Below are positions 26,360 to 36,001 of a stretch of 64,000 nt of DNA, piece after piece. A model generated the notes under the pieces. That model was not told the origin of the DNA. It did not search any database and worked only from the letters and a program-made list of their open reading frames with translations. The stretch lies in assembly GCA_021404685.1 (NCBI GenBank), contig QWHC01000011.1, positions 208,662 through 272,661 of the forward strand, given 5' to 3'. The translations under genes and the position numbers were made by a program. The DNA comes from Chloroflexi bacterium CFX4 (GTDB taxonomy: Bacteria > Chloroflexota > Anaerolineae > Aggregatilineales > UBA2796). The first letter of the stretch is position 1; the number at the start of each line of letters is the position of its first letter.

Positions 26360-27790
26360 GTGATAACCCGTGAACGTTCCGCGCAGCCCGTCGGCATTGT
26401 GAAGGCGGTGCTGCCCGAAAGCGCTGCCGCCGCACTCGGCGTTCAGCCCAATGATGAACTTTTGGCGATCAATGGGCAGCCCTGTGAAGACGTGATTGAT
26501 GTGCAGTACTACAGCGCCGAAGAATGGCTTGCGCTGCGCTTGCGCCGAGATGGGCGCGAGATCACGCTGGAGGGCGAACGGCGCTACGATCAGCCGCTTG
26601 GCATCGAATTTGCCCACCCAACCTTTGATATAGATATTCGCCGCTGCAACAATCTGTGCGAGTTCTGTTTTGTGCTGCAAATGGCGCCGCGAATGCGCCG
26701 CACGCTCTACATTAAGGATGACGACTACCGCTACTCGTTCCTGTTCGGGCATTTTGTCACGCTCACCAACCTGCGCGGGCGCGATTGGGAACGCATCCTG
26801 GAGCAGCACCTTAGCCCACTGTACATCTCGGTTCACGCCACCGATCTTGAACTGCGCCGCCACTGCCTACGCAATCCCAACGCGCCAGACATCATGACGC
26901 AACTGCGCGAGTTGGCAGACCACAACTTTGAGGTGCATACGCAGTTGGTCATCACGCCGAAGGTGAACGACGGCGAACACATGGCGCGCAGTGTGCATGA
27001 TCTGGCATTGCTCTATCCAAGTGTGAAAAGCATCAGCGTGGTGCCGGTCGGCTTGACCAAATATCACCGCTACGGGCTGGAGACGAACTCACGCGATCAC
27101 GCTAACGCGGTGCTGGATGCCTGTGAAGCGTGGCAGCAGCACTTCCGCGCGCGGTTCGGCGTCGGGTTCGTCTACCCAACCGATGAATGGTATCTGGTGG
27201 CGGAGCGCCCGCTGCCGCCGCTGAGCGCCTATGATGACCTTGCGCTGCACGAGAACGGCTTGGGCATGGTGCGCGGCTTCTTGGATGAATGGGATCAGGT
27301 GCGCCGTCAGGAAGTGCCGCAGCTTACCAATGAGGCGCTGCGTGCCAAGCACATCACGCTTGCCACAGCCACGCTTTTCGCACCGACCCTGCAACGTGCC
27401 GCCGCCGAACTTGCCGCCAACAGCGGACTTCGCCTGCACGTGCAGCCCATCACGAACACGCGGCTTGGCGAAGGGATCACGGTTGCCGGCTTGCTGACCG
27501 CTGAGGACGTGATCGGGCAGCTTTTGCCACTGAAAAAGGCGGCTGCCTTAGGCGATTTGGTGGTGCTGCCGCGCATTATGTTTGATCATCCCGAAGGCGT
27601 GGCGCTCGATGATCAATCGCCGTTGGATGTGGCGCGTGCTTTGGGCGTGCCAGTTGCCCTTGCCGACTGGATGGGCGACGTGCTGGATGCGGCGCAAGGC
27701 ACCAACAAGCTGACTTTTTCGCCGCACCTGGCCCCCGCCGAAATTCCGATTGTGCGTGAGGGCGGTTGGGCGGTCGAGAAATATCTGTAG
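26360..27790 (+). CDS. DUF512 protein: PDZ-like plus radical-SAM-like
   Basis: A 476-residue protein of the TIGR03279/DUF512 family. A PDZ-like domain covers residues 8-70 (VLPESAAAALGVQPNDELLAINGQP). A radical-SAM-like core follows with the cysteine motif CNNLCEFCFV (CxxxCxxC, about 96-103). The DUF512 C-terminal half starts near 260 and includes the family's SRDHA and FAPTL segments and VVLPRIMFDH. The family is widespread in Cyanobacteria, Firmicutes and Chloroflexota, and its reaction has not been established to my knowledge. It starts with GTG and stands alone. Confidence 0.87.
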   Translation: MITRERSAQPVGIVKAVLPESAAAALGVQPNDELLAINGQPCEDVIDVQYYSAEEWLALRLRRDGREITLEGERRYDQPLGIEFAHPTFDIDIRRCNNLCEFCFVLQMAPRMRRTLYIKDDDYRYSFLFGHFVTLTNLRGRDWERILEQHLSPLYISVHATDLELRRHCLRNPNAPDIMTQLRELADHNFEVHTQLVITPKVNDGEHMARSVHDLALLYPSVKSISVVPVGLTKYHRYGLETNSRDHANAVLDACEAWQQHFRARFGVGFVYPTDEWYLVAERPLPPLSAYDDLALHENGLGMVRGFLDEWDQVRRQEVPQLTNEALRAKHITLATATLFAPTLQRAAAELAANSGLRLHVQPITNTRLGEGITVAGLLTAEDVIGQLLPLKKAAALGDLVVLPRIMFDHPEGVALDDQSPLDVARALGVPVALADWMGDVLDAAQGTNKLTFSPHLAPAEIPIVREGGWAVEKYL

Positions 27791-27925
27791 CCCATTAGCA
27801 GCGCGCTGACGGGCGAGGGCTAAGGCTGGTGATCCACGCATCGTCCAGCGCCGCCGATCCTAAACACAAGGCGCAATCTGCCAAAACGCGCTATTATTCA
27901 CTGAGGAATAGGTGAGAGACTCCGC

Positions 27926-29527
27926 GTGAAATATGCCCTTCGTTTGATGCTTGTGCTGGCAGCCCTCAGTGTGCTTAGCCTGCTTGCCTTCCTGCTTGTG
28001 CAAAACAACACAACCGATCAGGGCATACAACTTGCCCTTGCTCAGGCGGAAGGCACACGCGCCGCGCTCCAGATCACGCTCATCGCACAGGCTGCCACGC
28101 CCACAGCCACGCGCCCCGCGCCAACCTTGCCGCCCACCTGGACGCCGACGCACACCCTGACCGCCAGCCCAACCTTCACCATCAGCCCAACCCGCACGCC
28201 CAGCGCGACGCGCACACCGACGCGCACGCGCACCTTCACGCCCAGCGCCACCTTCACCGCAACGCGCACCTTTACGCCCAGCCACACACCGACCATCACC
28301 CTGACGCCCAGCATTACGCCGCTGCCAACCGATACACCGCCGCCGCCCACCCTAGAGGCAGGCGCGATGCCGCCCATCGAAACAGGCGCTTACGATTTCT
28401 TCAATGTGCTGCTGATCGGCAGCGACATTCGCCCAAACAGCGTGGATTACCGCACCGACGCGCTGATCATCCTCAGCGTGAACCGCACCACCAACAGCGT
28501 GAGTATGCTCTCGCTGCCGCGTGATTTGTATGTCTATATCCCAGCGTATGGCTACGACCGCATCAACACGGCGAGTTTATGGGGCGATCTGTATAAGTTG
28601 CCCGGCAGAGGCATCGGCACGCTGATCGCTACCATTCGCTACAATCTGGGCATTCGCATTGATCGCTACGCGCAGGTGAATTTTGATGGCTTCAAAACGA
28701 TCATTGATGAACTTGGCGGCATTGACCTTGCCGTAGATTGCCCTATCACCGATTTCCGCCTGCGCGAAGGCGCTAACCCAAACGTGCTGGCAAACTACCA
28801 GCCCTTTACGCTCAAGGTTGGCATTCACCGCATGGATGGCGCCTTTGCGCTGTGGTATGCCCGTTCGCGCAACAACACCAGCGATTTTGACCGCAACCGC
28901 CGCCAACAGGCAGTCCTGCGCGCCATCTTCAACGCCATCCGCCAGCGCGGGCAGCTTGAGCAGATCGGCAGCCTGTGGAAAGACCTGACCGCTATTGTGA
29001 AAACTGACATAACGCTTGGTGACTTGCTAGGTATGATTCCGATTGCTTTGAACCTTGACGGGATCACCTTACGGAGTTATTTTATCAGTTCGCAACAGGT
29101 TACAAGCTGGCAGACGCCACAGGGCGCCGCCGTGCTGGTGCCAAACCGAGAGGCAATCCGCGCCGAGTTGGTGAAATTCTTCACGCCGCCCACAGCCAAC
29201 AGCCTAGCCCGCGAGCGCCCAACCATAGCGCTGTATAACGGCACGGCAAACGCTGATTGGGATCGGGTGGCTGCCGAACGCCTCCTATGGGAAGGCTTTG
29301 CACCGCAACTGATGGGCGCAGCCGAACGCCTGCCTGCTACGCGCATCTACGACTATAGCGGCGGTGCTAAGCCGCAAAGTCTGCGCTTGCTGTTGCGCGC
29401 TCTAAATGCCACCGCCGCCAACGTCATTGATCAGCCCGATCCCAATAGTGATACGGATTTTAAGGTTGTGCTGGGTGCAAACTACAATGCCTGCACCTTC
29501 AACCGCTATGGCACAAACCTGCCCTAA
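27926..29527 (+). CDS. LytR-CpsA-Psr family protein with Thr/Pro stalk
   Basis: A 533-residue envelope protein. A single N-terminal helix (about 6-24) anchors it. Residues 50-140 are a low-complexity stalk of Thr, Pro, Ser and Arg. The LCP domain (about 160-345) contains [10 protein letters not shown], the conserved Arg/Asp segments [12 protein letters not shown] and [19 protein letters not shown], and [19 protein letters not shown] LytR_C domain closes the protein (about 425-525, [20 protein letters not shown]). LCP enzymes attach glycopolymers to peptidoglycan or to proteins from lipid-linked precursors. The GTG start is preceded by GTGAGAG. Confidence 0.9.
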   Translation: MKYALRLMLVLAALSVLSLLAFLLVQNNTTDQGIQLALAQAEGTRAALQITLIAQAATPTATRPAPTLPPTWTPTHTLTASPTFTISPTRTPSATRTPTRTRTFTPSATFTATRTFTPSHTPTITLTPSITPLPTDTPPPPTLEAGAMPPIETGAYDFFNVLLIGSDIRPNSVDYRTDALIILSVNRTTNSVSMLSLPRDLYVYIPAYGYDRINTASLWGDLYKLPGRGIGTLIATIRYNLGIRIDRYAQVNFDGFKTIIDELGGIDLAVDCPITDFRLREGANPNVLANYQPFTLKVGIHRMDGAFALWYARSRNNTSDFDRNRRQQAVLRAIFNAIRQRGQLEQIGSLWKDLTAIVKTDITLGDLLGMIPIALNLDGITLRSYFISSQQVTSWQTPQGAAVLVPNREAIRAELVKFFTPPTANSLARERPTIALYNGTANADWDRVAAERLLWEGFAPQLMGAAERLPATRIYDYSGGAKPQSLRLLLRALNATAANVIDQPDPNSDTDFKVVLGANYNACTFNRYGTNLP

Positions 29528-29609
29528 ATTGCCTTTGCACGTTCAGTAGCCATAGGCTGCGCTGCCTTTTGCCTGAGCGAACGCCTAACTTTTGAGGAAA
29601 CAGCACACG

Positions 29610-30287
29610 ATGAAAATAGGCTTGTTAGCGGATATTCATGCCGATCTGGAGGCACTTGAACTCGCCCTGATGTTCTTTGAGCAGCACCAAGTCGATCATA
29701 TTCTGTGCGCCGGCGATTTGGTGGATAAAGGCAGAGACGGCGATGCCGTTGTGGCGCGCATTCAACAAATGAACATTCCGTGTGTGGCAGGTAACCATGA
29801 TGCCATCGCTGCCAGCACGCAAGCATGGTATCAAACGAGTGACCCAGAGCTTGTGCCGCAGCACTTATTGCTGAACCCTGAGAGCGTTGCTTTTTTGCAA
29901 GGGCTGCCGCCTTCCCTGCTGCTTGAAACACCTGATTGCAACATCTTGCTGACGCACGCCACACCTTGGCGCAACGATATTTACCTGCGCCCGAACGCGC
30001 CCCGCTCCCTTTTCGAGCGCGTGGCGGCGGCAGCAGCAGCCCAATCTGCCCAAGTGGTCATCTATGGGCATACGCATATCCCAATGAAGGCGCGCATCGG
30101 GAATGTGCTGATCGTCAATCCCGGCTCGGTGTGTGGCACCTACGCGCAGGGCAGCCGCACATGCGGCATTCTCTATCTGCCTGAACAACGCTTCCAAGTT
30201 TTTGATCTGGACTTGGGGCTGCCCGTGCGAACAGCACGCCCTGTAGATGAGCATTTGGAAGAAGCGCGCCTAAACGGGCATCTTTAG
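29610..30287 (+). CDS. Metallophosphoesterase, YfcE/calcineurin-like
   Basis: 225 residues from the ATG at 29610 after TTGAGGAAA. It contains the phosphoesterase motifs in order: GLLADIHAD (DxH), CAGDLVDKG (GDxxD), VAGNHDA (GNHD), THATPW and YGHTHIP (GHTH). These bind a two-metal centre that hydrolyses phosphomonoesters or diesters. The substrate is unknown. The gene converges on the ATP synthase block across a shared terminator. Confidence 0.9.
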   Translation: MKIGLLADIHADLEALELALMFFEQHQVDHILCAGDLVDKGRDGDAVVARIQQMNIPCVAGNHDAIAASTQAWYQTSDPELVPQHLLLNPESVAFLQGLPPSLLLETPDCNILLTHATPWRNDIYLRPNAPRSLFERVAAAAAAQSAQVVIYGHTHIPMKARIGNVLIVNPGSVCGTYAQGSRTCGILYLPEQRFQVFDLDLGLPVRTARPVDEHLEEARLNGHL

Positions 30288-30295
30288 AAAGCAGA

Positions 30296-30325
30296 CAGGG
30301 CGAGTGCAGCACTCGCCCTGTTGTG
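30296..30325. terminator. Bidirectional terminator between phosphoesterase and atpF
   Basis: CAGGGCGAGTG (30296-30306) and CACTCGCCCTG (30310-30320) form an 11-pair stem with a 3-base loop, followed on the plus strand by TTGTGTGTT. The two flanking genes converge here. Confidence 0.7.
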
Positions 30326-30355
30326 TGTTATGAGCAATGGTGTGCGGCGGAACGC

Positions 30356-31054
30356 TTAGAGCATTTGCGCCGCAAGGCTTTGCAGGTTGCTCCGCACGCT
30401 GCCATCCACCACATTTTCGCCCGAACGCAGCACCAAGCCGCCCAAGATGTTTGGATCGGTGCGGAAGGTGATGCTGCGCGCACCCGTCTCCGCCTTGATC
30501 TTCTCTTGTTCGGCGCTGGTCAGCGGCAGGGCGCTGGTCACTTCCACATCGCCGCCGATGCCGCGTGCCTCAGCGGGCATTGCTGCAAGGAAATCGTTGA
30601 CGATTGCCTGAGCGCGTGCCTCATCCAAGTGACCGACCAAGCGCTCGGTTGCCGCAATCGAGATGCGGGCAACCTGATCGCGCACGCCAGCCAGGATGCT
30701 ATCCCGCTCGGCAATGGCATCTTCACGTGCCTTCGCACGGAGTGTTTCTGCCTCACGCTTGGCTTCCTCGATGAGGGCGCGGGTTTGGTCTTCGCTGCGC
30801 CCACGTGCCTCTTCGACAAGGCGATTCGCCTCGATACGGCGCTGTTCCATCAGCTTATCTGCCTCACGGCTTGCCTCTGCAAGGCGCTGTTCGGCAGCGC
30901 GTGCGTCTTCCAAGCCTTTGGCAATGCGCTCGCGGCGCGTTTCAAGTGCTTTCACCAATGGCTTCCAGACCAGCAGCCACAGGATCAGCGAAACGACGAT
31001 GAAATTGACGATCTGCGCGAGCAGAAAACCGCCATTAATACCTAGACGTTCCAA
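30356..31054 (-). CDS. atpF: ATP synthase subunit b with a delta-like C-terminal domain
   Basis: From a TTG start at 31054 (AGGAGG six bases upstream) the protein has 232 residues. Residues 8-30 are the membrane anchor (LLAQIVNFIVVSLILWLLVW). Residues 35-150 form the long charged right-handed coiled coil of the peripheral stalk. Residues about 166-232 match the C-terminal domain of subunit delta/OSCP: EVTSALPLTSAEQ, a DPNILGGLVLRSG segment and VVDGSVRSNLQSL. The helical N-terminal domain of delta is missing, so this is not a full b-delta fusion of the mycobacterial kind but resembles the elongated b subunits of alternate (N-type) F-ATPases. No alpha, beta, gamma or epsilon gene follows. Confidence 0.88.
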   Translation of the reverse strand: MERLGINGGFLLAQIVNFIVVSLILWLLVWKPLVKALETRRERIAKGLEDARAAEQRLAEASREADKLMEQRRIEANRLVEEARGRSEDQTRALIEEAKREAETLRAKAREDAIAERDSILAGVRDQVARISIAATERLVGHLDEARAQAIVNDFLAAMPAEARGIGGDVEVTSALPLTSAEQEKIKAETGARSITFRTDPNILGGLVLRSGENVVDGSVRSNLQSLAAQML

Positions 31055-31079
31055 CGCAAACCTCCTCGCGCTGCTGCAA

Positions 31080-31322
<243 letters not shown>

Positions 31323-31368
31323 TTATGCATCTGCCTGATAAGGTTATCGTAACTGTATGCAGCGCCCA

Positions 31369-32754
31369 TTAGTGGTGTGCGCCGTTGCCATGCGCTTCAT
31401 CGTGACCGTGATCATCATCACCGTGATGCACAACCGCCTGTGAAGCATAGATAATCGTGAGGATGGCGAACACATAGGCTTGAATGCCACCCACGAACAA
31501 CTCTAGGAAGTAGATCGGGATTGGTAGGAACACCGCGATCAGGAAGCTGAACACAATCAGCAACACACCGCCCGCAAACACCGCGCCGAAAAGACGGAAG
31601 GTGAGCGAGACGATACGCGAAAGTTCCGAGATGATCTCGATCAAGCCGACCAAGAAATCAATTGCGCCGAGCGGCTTCTTGCTCAGTTTGCCAAGCGCCG
31701 GCAGGTTGATGAACTTGAAGAAGTAGGCGCCACCCAGTGCCTGAATGCCCCAGACCTGCACCAGGATCACCACGATCAGCGCAAGCGCGATAGGCAAGTT
31801 GAGGTCAGTCGTCATGCCGCGGAAGAACGGCACCAGCGTGAAGCGTTCTGCTTCTGCCGCCTTGATCTTCTTCTCGGCAGCTTCTAGCTTTTCTTCTTCT
31901 GTTTCAAACTGCGCCTTCTCTTCTGCCGTCAGCACCTTCAGCATTTGCTTGTGGTGATATTCTTCACGTGCCTTTGCTTCTTTTTCAGCGTCCCACTTGC
32001 CGCCCTCAGCCTCATAGGTAGCGCGCTTATCCGCGATGGCGCGATCTTCCAGTGCCTGTGCCAACGGTGGCTTTGCCCAAGGATATTCTTCCTCGCAGTG
32101 CAGCGTGTTGGCACGCACTGCCTTCACGCCGGCGCGCTCGCTCAGGTTGAAAACGCCGTCGCCGTCGTTATCACCGTTAAAGAGCGTCAGGATGCCGCCG
32201 GGCTGCTTGTTGGCGTTCAGACCGCTGATGCCGTAGCCAAGCTGACCGGGTGCCAATGGATCCGTCTCATCGGCGAAAACATTGTATTCGGCGCACACCG
32301 TCAAGCCCACTGATTCGACGCCCGGCACCAGTTTGATCCAGTTACCGACCAGAATCAGCATAAAAATGGACGCTGCCACTGGGAATACTGCACGCGTCCG
32401 TTTGCCAAGCAGGTTATATGCCTGATTATAGAGGAATTCGCCGATTAGCTCGATGAAGTTCGTCAAGCCACGCGGCACAAAGCGATCTGGGCTGGCACTG
32501 CGGTAAGCACGCCCAACCACAATCGCCATCAGGATCAGGAGCGCATCCACCAGCAACAATGAAGTCATCGTATTGGTGAAGTCGAAGCCGGGGAAGATGT
32601 TGCCCGCTAACACTTCAGCAGGCAGCGAGATGACGGGCAGTGCCACCCCTGCACCAATCGAAGGCAGGAAGGTGAAGGGCAGCCACACGCATAGGACAGC
32701 CACAAAAAGCACAAGCCCGACAAAGATAATCAAGCCGCGTGATGCAGCGCTCAT
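31369..32754 (-). CDS. atpB: ATP synthase subunit a with large EF-hand insert and His-rich tail
   Basis: At 461 residues this is far longer than the usual 240-300. The membrane core is normal: helices near 8-30, 63-82 and 124-143, then after the insert helices at about 318-345, 368-400 (with the essential Arg in SLTFRLFGAVFAGG, about R387) and 418-440. Between helix 3 and the next, residues about 150-312 are an extra hydrophilic segment. It contains two cysteines (154, 220), a perfect 12-residue EF-hand loop DNDGDGVFNLSE (195-206) and a Lys/Glu-rich predicted coiled coil (235-303). By analogy to E. coli topology it should lie outside the cytoplasm. The C-terminus is HHGDDDHGHDEAHGNGAHH, a metal-binding-looking tail. 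Confidence 0.93.
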   Translation of the reverse strand: MSAASRGLIIFVGLVLFVAVLCVWLPFTFLPSIGAGVALPVISLPAEVLAGNIFPGFDFTNTMTSLLLVDALLILMAIVVGRAYRSASPDRFVPRGLTNFIELIGEFLYNQAYNLLGKRTRAVFPVAASIFMLILVGNWIKLVPGVESVGLTVCAEYNVFADETDPLAPGQLGYGISGLNANKQPGGILTLFNGDNDGDGVFNLSERAGVKAVRANTLHCEEEYPWAKPPLAQALEDRAIADKRATYEAEGGKWDAEKEAKAREEYHHKQMLKVLTAEEKAQFETEEEKLEAAEKKIKAAEAERFTLVPFFRGMTTDLNLPIALALIVVILVQVWGIQALGGAYFFKFINLPALGKLSKKPLGAIDFLVGLIEIISELSRIVSLTFRLFGAVFAGGVLLIVFSFLIAVFLPIPIYFLELFVGGIQAYVFAILTIIYASQAVVHHGDDDHGHDEAHGNGAHH

Positions 32755-32863
32755 GTCAGCCTCCTTGTGGCTCGATGGAAGGATAGCAATCCGCTAATCA
32801 AAAAGAGACCTCCTTTAATGTGAGTTTCCGCGATTGGTGCCCAAAGGGCTGTGCTATAGGCAG

Positions 32864-33157
32864 TCATTGGCTCTCTGTTCCCGCCTCAGGCTCAACGGTG
32901 GTTGGGTCAGTTTTGGTTAAAGGCGTTTGTGGGATGACACGCGCAATCAGTTTTCGCGTCAGCCAAATGGCTGAAGCAAGGTTCAGCGGCGCACCCGCCA
33001 CGGCGCAAATCAAGGTTGCGATGCGCCGTTCGTTGCCTAATAACCCATCTAGCCACAGACCGACTAGGATTGAGACAATCGCCAGAACAGCCATATAACA
33101 GCCCATCGCGCCAGCCAGTCCAACGGCGATCTGCGGTGAATTGCGCGACGGAGTCAT
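32864..33157 (-). CDS. AtpI/AtpQ-like small membrane protein
   Basis: A 97-residue protein with two hydrophobic helices (about 11-35 and 47-68) separated by GLLGNERR. It has the LAGAMGC and GLWLDGLLG pattern of the AtpI/AtpZ (F-ATPase gene 1) superfamily, whose members help assemble the c-ring or transport Mg/Ca. It is the first gene of the Fo block: this gene, atpB, atpE, atpF. The C-terminus is a short Thr/Pro/Glu-rich tail. Confidence 0.75.
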   Translation of the reverse strand: MTPSRNSPQIAVGLAGAMGCYMAVLAIVSILVGLWLDGLLGNERRIATLICAVAGAPLNLASAIWLTRKLIARVIPQTPLTKTDPTTVEPEAGTESQ

Positions 33158-33193
33158 ATCGTTAATCCTGCCCTGTTTGCGTAATCTATCACA

Positions 33194-33222
33194 AGCCTAG
33201 CTAAAGCGCAATCCTTTGTCAA
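33194..33222 (-). promoter_or_regulatory. Promoter of the Fo ATP synthase operon
   Basis: Minus-strand TTGACA (33222-33217), 17 bases, TAGGCT (33199-33194). It lies 37 bases or so before the first gene of the block. Confidence 0.6.
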
Positions 33223-33267
33223 GGCACGGCTTAGTAAAAGCCTCTGGTAAATGCCTCAGACTTTTTC

Positions 33268-33296
33268 AAAACGCCTTCAAAACGTTTTCTAAAACG
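33268..33296. repeat. Three phased AAAACG repeats upstream of the atp promoter
   Basis: AAAACG occurs at 33268-33273, 33279-33284 and 33291-33296, i.e. at 11- and 12-base steps. This is one helical turn each, about 45-75 bases upstream of the -35 box. Such phasing suits a DNA-binding regulator or intrinsic bending. No known operator is recognised. Confidence 0.45.
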
Positions 33297-33360
33297 TTAC
33301 CCAACTGCCCTAATACACTAGCACGACTAAGCGCAAAGGGCAAATCAGGTTTTGGCAGGT

Positions 33361-34119
33361 TCAGCGCCCGCGCCGCAAACTGCTGATGAACAACCCGGCA
33401 ATCCCTAGCGCGCCCAGCGCCAAGATCGGCATGATGGGCGGAACGCCGCCACCACTAATTACGTCGCTTGCCCGTGCGGGCAAGGTTGCCTCTGCGTAGG
33501 GCGGCGGATAGGTGAAGGTTGGCAAGGGCGCACCCGGCACAATCGGCTCTGGTGCGGCGGCGGCCAGGGTGAACACGCCCGTCGCTTGTGCCTGCAAGGC
33601 AGTTGCCGTTTGGGGTGCGCCGGGCGTTGCCGTCAGGAATTCGGCGGTCGCTTGCGCGCCTGCTGTCTGCAAGTTGGCAGTCGGCACGGCGTCAAGGTCA
33701 ATCGGTGGCAGCGAGTCAAAATCGCCACCGCTGAGCGTGACCACTTCACGGTAAACCCACGCCAAGCCCGTGGGCGATAGCTCAAATTGAATCTGAATCC
33801 ATTCGCCATAGCGCCCACGTGCCGCGAAGAACTGCCCCGGACCGACCTTCCGCAGAATTTGTGCATCCAGGCTTGGCGCAGTGCGAATGTTCGCCTCCAG
33901 GCGCGCCTCGACGCGGATCAAGCCCACGTTGACCGTCGGCGTGCGTGTGGGCGTCACGCTCGGCAGCAGTTCAACCGTTGGCGTGAGGGATGGGATGATC
34001 AGTTGTGGCGTTGGGTTGCCCTGTGCGCGCAAGGCAGGCAATTCGCCCGTCAGGCGCGCGCCGAGCAGGGCTATCAGCAAGAGCGCAGCCGCCAGCGTGC
34101 CGCGTAACATACGACTCAT
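33361..34119 (-). CDS. Surface protein with SH3b domain and C-terminal anchor
   Basis: A 252-residue protein. It has a signal peptide (MSRMLRGTLAAALLLIALLGA), a short Thr/Pro-rich stretch (about 35-65), then a bacterial SH3 domain (about 70-130: ANIRTAPSLDAQILRKVGPGQ, RYGEWIQIQF, LAWVYREVV). A long Ala/Thr/Pro linker follows, and the end is a hydrophobic helix with a positive tail (ILALGALGIAGLFISSLRRGR). SH3b domains bind cell-wall peptides. The protein is probably tethered to the membrane and reaches into the wall. No catalytic domain is present. Confidence 0.8.
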   Translation of the reverse strand: MSRMLRGTLAAALLLIALLGARLTGELPALRAQGNPTPQLIIPSLTPTVELLPSVTPTRTPTVNVGLIRVEARLEANIRTAPSLDAQILRKVGPGQFFAARGRYGEWIQIQFELSPTGLAWVYREVVTLSGGDFDSLPPIDLDAVPTANLQTAGAQATAEFLTATPGAPQTATALQAQATGVFTLAAAAPEPIVPGAPLPTFTYPPPYAEATLPARASDVISGGGVPPIMPILALGALGIAGLFISSLRRGR

Positions 34120-34182
34120 AGGCTATCTCAATACAGTTAAGCACTGCCACCTATTATAGCGCGCCTAACCAAGTGCCACCCC

Positions 34183-35010
34183 TCAGACGTGAAAGACTCG
34201 CGGCGCAAGGGCAACGGCTTCACGTCGGCGCGCTGCAAAACGCGCCAATTCGGTAATGCCCAGCTTGCCGAGCAGGTCTTCGATCTTCTCGCTGGCGTAG
34301 CCGACTTCAGCGGGGCGGTGTGCATCCGAGCTGAAGGTGAGCGGAATGCCCAGATCGCGGGCGTAGGCGATCATGCGTGCGGTTGGGAAGGGATCAGTAG
34401 TCATCTTGCGGTAGCCGCTGGTGTTAATCTCGATGCACACATCGGCGGCGCGGATTGCCTCTAGCGCGGCGTCTTGCAGCGGCTCAATCGCCTGTGGGAT
34501 AGGCTTGGGCGCATAAGCAGTGACAGCGGTGCTGTGCGCGATAATATCGAACATACCGCTTTGGGCAGATTTTGCCAGCAGGCGGTAATATTCGGCATAG
34601 ACAGGCAGCGCGTCGCTGACGCCATCCCAACGGCGCACATCATAGACGTTGCGCCCGTTGATGTAATGCACCGATCCGATCAGGTAATCGAATGGATAGG
34701 GTGCTACCAACGCGGCGCAGGCAGCCTCAGCGCCTTCGATGTAATCCACCTCCAAGCCCAGCCGCACCGTAATGCGCTCTGCATAGCGTGCCTTCAAAGC
34801 CAGCACTTCCTCAACATACTGGGAGAGTTCATCCTTTGCCATAGCGATATTGGGCATCGGATCGTTGCCATCTTGCCAGTAGATCGGCGCATGGTCAGCG
34901 ATGCCGATCTCGCTGATGCCAAGCGAAATTGCCTGCTGAATGTAGTCCTCAATCTGCCCTTGTGCGTGTCCGCAACGGTTGTGGTGCGTGTGGTAGTCTA
35001 CAGGGATCAT
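34183..35010 (-). CDS. Histidinol-phosphatase-like PHP hydrolase
   Basis: 275 residues from the ATG at 35010, with AGG upstream. The PHP-type metal ligands are visible: DYHTHHNRCGHA, EIGIADHAP, RLGLEVDYIEG, IGSVHYI, IAHST and FSSDAHRPAEVG. The composition fits the HisK-type histidinol-phosphatase family (last-but-one step of histidine synthesis), though PHP phosphatases with other substrates look alike and no his gene is near. An upstream in-frame start would run into the terminator of the thioredoxin gene and is unlikely. Confidence 0.82.
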   Translation of the reverse strand: MIPVDYHTHHNRCGHAQGQIEDYIQQAISLGISEIGIADHAPIYWQDGNDPMPNIAMAKDELSQYVEEVLALKARYAERITVRLGLEVDYIEGAEAACAALVAPYPFDYLIGSVHYINGRNVYDVRRWDGVSDALPVYAEYYRLLAKSAQSGMFDIIAHSTAVTAYAPKPIPQAIEPLQDAALEAIRAADVCIEINTSGYRKMTTDPFPTARMIAYARDLGIPLTFSSDAHRPAEVGYASEKIEDLLGKLGITELARFAARRREAVALAPRVFHV

Positions 35011-35040
35011 CCATACCTCATCTTGAAGATAGCTTTGCAC

Positions 35041-35074
35041 AAAAAGCCCGCCTTGCGGGTGAGGCAAGGCGGGT
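35041..35074 (-). terminator. Terminator of the double thioredoxin gene
   Basis: On the minus strand CCCGCCTTGC (35073-35064) pairs with GCAAGGCGGG (35056-35047), loop 7, followed by CTTTTTGTG. It lies 30 bases after the thioredoxin stop. Confidence 0.8.
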
Positions 35075-35104
35075 TCATCAACGCGCCTTTGAAGCGTGCG
35101 CGCC

Positions 35105-35833
35105 TTAGATTTGCAGTGCAACCAATTGGTTCAGCGCATCACGCAGCACATGCTCTGGCAGCGCGCCCGCTTGCTGACCAACAATCTTGCCGCCCTTCAC
35201 AAACATCATGGTCGGAATGCTCATGATGTTGAACGCCTGCGAAATGCCCGGATTCTCATCCACATTCACTTTGGCAATCCGCACCTTGCCGCTGAATTCC
35301 GCCGCCAGCTTATCCAAAATCGGCGCAACTTGGCGGCACGGACCGCACCATTCTGCCCAAAAATCCACCAGCACGGGCAGCGCGCTCTCGATCACTTCGC
35401 TGCGGAAGGTGTTTTCGGTCACCTTTACGGGCTTGGTATCCACGCGGGCGGCGGGCTTGGCAGCCGTTGGCACAGCGGACGTTTGCTTGGCGGGTGCGTG
35501 GGCGGCGAGCATCTCGACCATCGCGCCGACATCGGTTGACCATGGGCGGCTGCGGCGGGCAAGTGGTTCGCCCTTCACGATGCCGATCAGCAGTGGGTGT
35601 TTGCCCACTTCAAAGCGCGTGGCAAGCTCTGGCGCACGGCTGACATCTGCCTTCACCACCAGCATCCGTCCGCTATAGGTGCGTGCCGCGTTATCCAGCT
35701 CAGTTTTTACGTCGGTACGGAGCGACTCGCCGTTCCACAGCATAAGCAGCACGGGCAAGTCACTCTTTAGCATCTCATCTAGCTCGGCGCTGCTTGCCAC
35801 CAGCAGCGGCGTATCTGCTTTTGCGATTGCCAT
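35105..35833 (-). CDS. Tandem thioredoxin-fold protein, one active domain
   Basis: A 242-residue protein with two thioredoxin folds. The C-terminal one (about 135-242) is a canonical thioredoxin: VLVDFWAEWCGPCRQVAPIL, VNVDENPGISQAFNI, SIPTMMFVKGG. The N-terminal one (about 8-112) keeps the fold pattern (PVLLMLWNGESLRTDV, KADVSRAPELATRFEV, cis-Pro position KHPLLIGIVKG) but has no cysteines at the active site. It is probably a structural or substrate-binding module. The two are joined by an Ala/Pro/Lys linker. It is a cytoplasmic protein disulfide reductase by inference. Confidence 0.88.
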   Translation of the reverse strand: MAIAKADTPLLVASSAELDEMLKSDLPVLLMLWNGESLRTDVKTELDNAARTYSGRMLVVKADVSRAPELATRFEVGKHPLLIGIVKGEPLARRSRPWSTDVGAMVEMLAAHAPAKQTSAVPTAAKPAARVDTKPVKVTENTFRSEVIESALPVLVDFWAEWCGPCRQVAPILDKLAAEFSGKVRIAKVNVDENPGISQAFNIMSIPTMMFVKGGKIVGQQAGALPEHVLRDALNQLVALQI

Positions 35834-36001
35834 TTTGACGCTTTCTCCAAGTCTTTAAGGGATAGGTCTTTGATTCTTATAGACGGCGCGCACTTGCCAA
35901 GCCTTACGCGGCGGCGCGCTCAGGGCGCCACACGCCAAACAGGGTAATTTTAACACAGATTTAGGGCTGTGATCAAGTGCAGTGCGCCTCACCGCACTTG
36001 A

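Noticed and set aside
28070..28340. CRISPR-like short repeats
   Set aside because: They are in-frame Thr/Pro codon repeats of the LCP protein stalk, without spacers.
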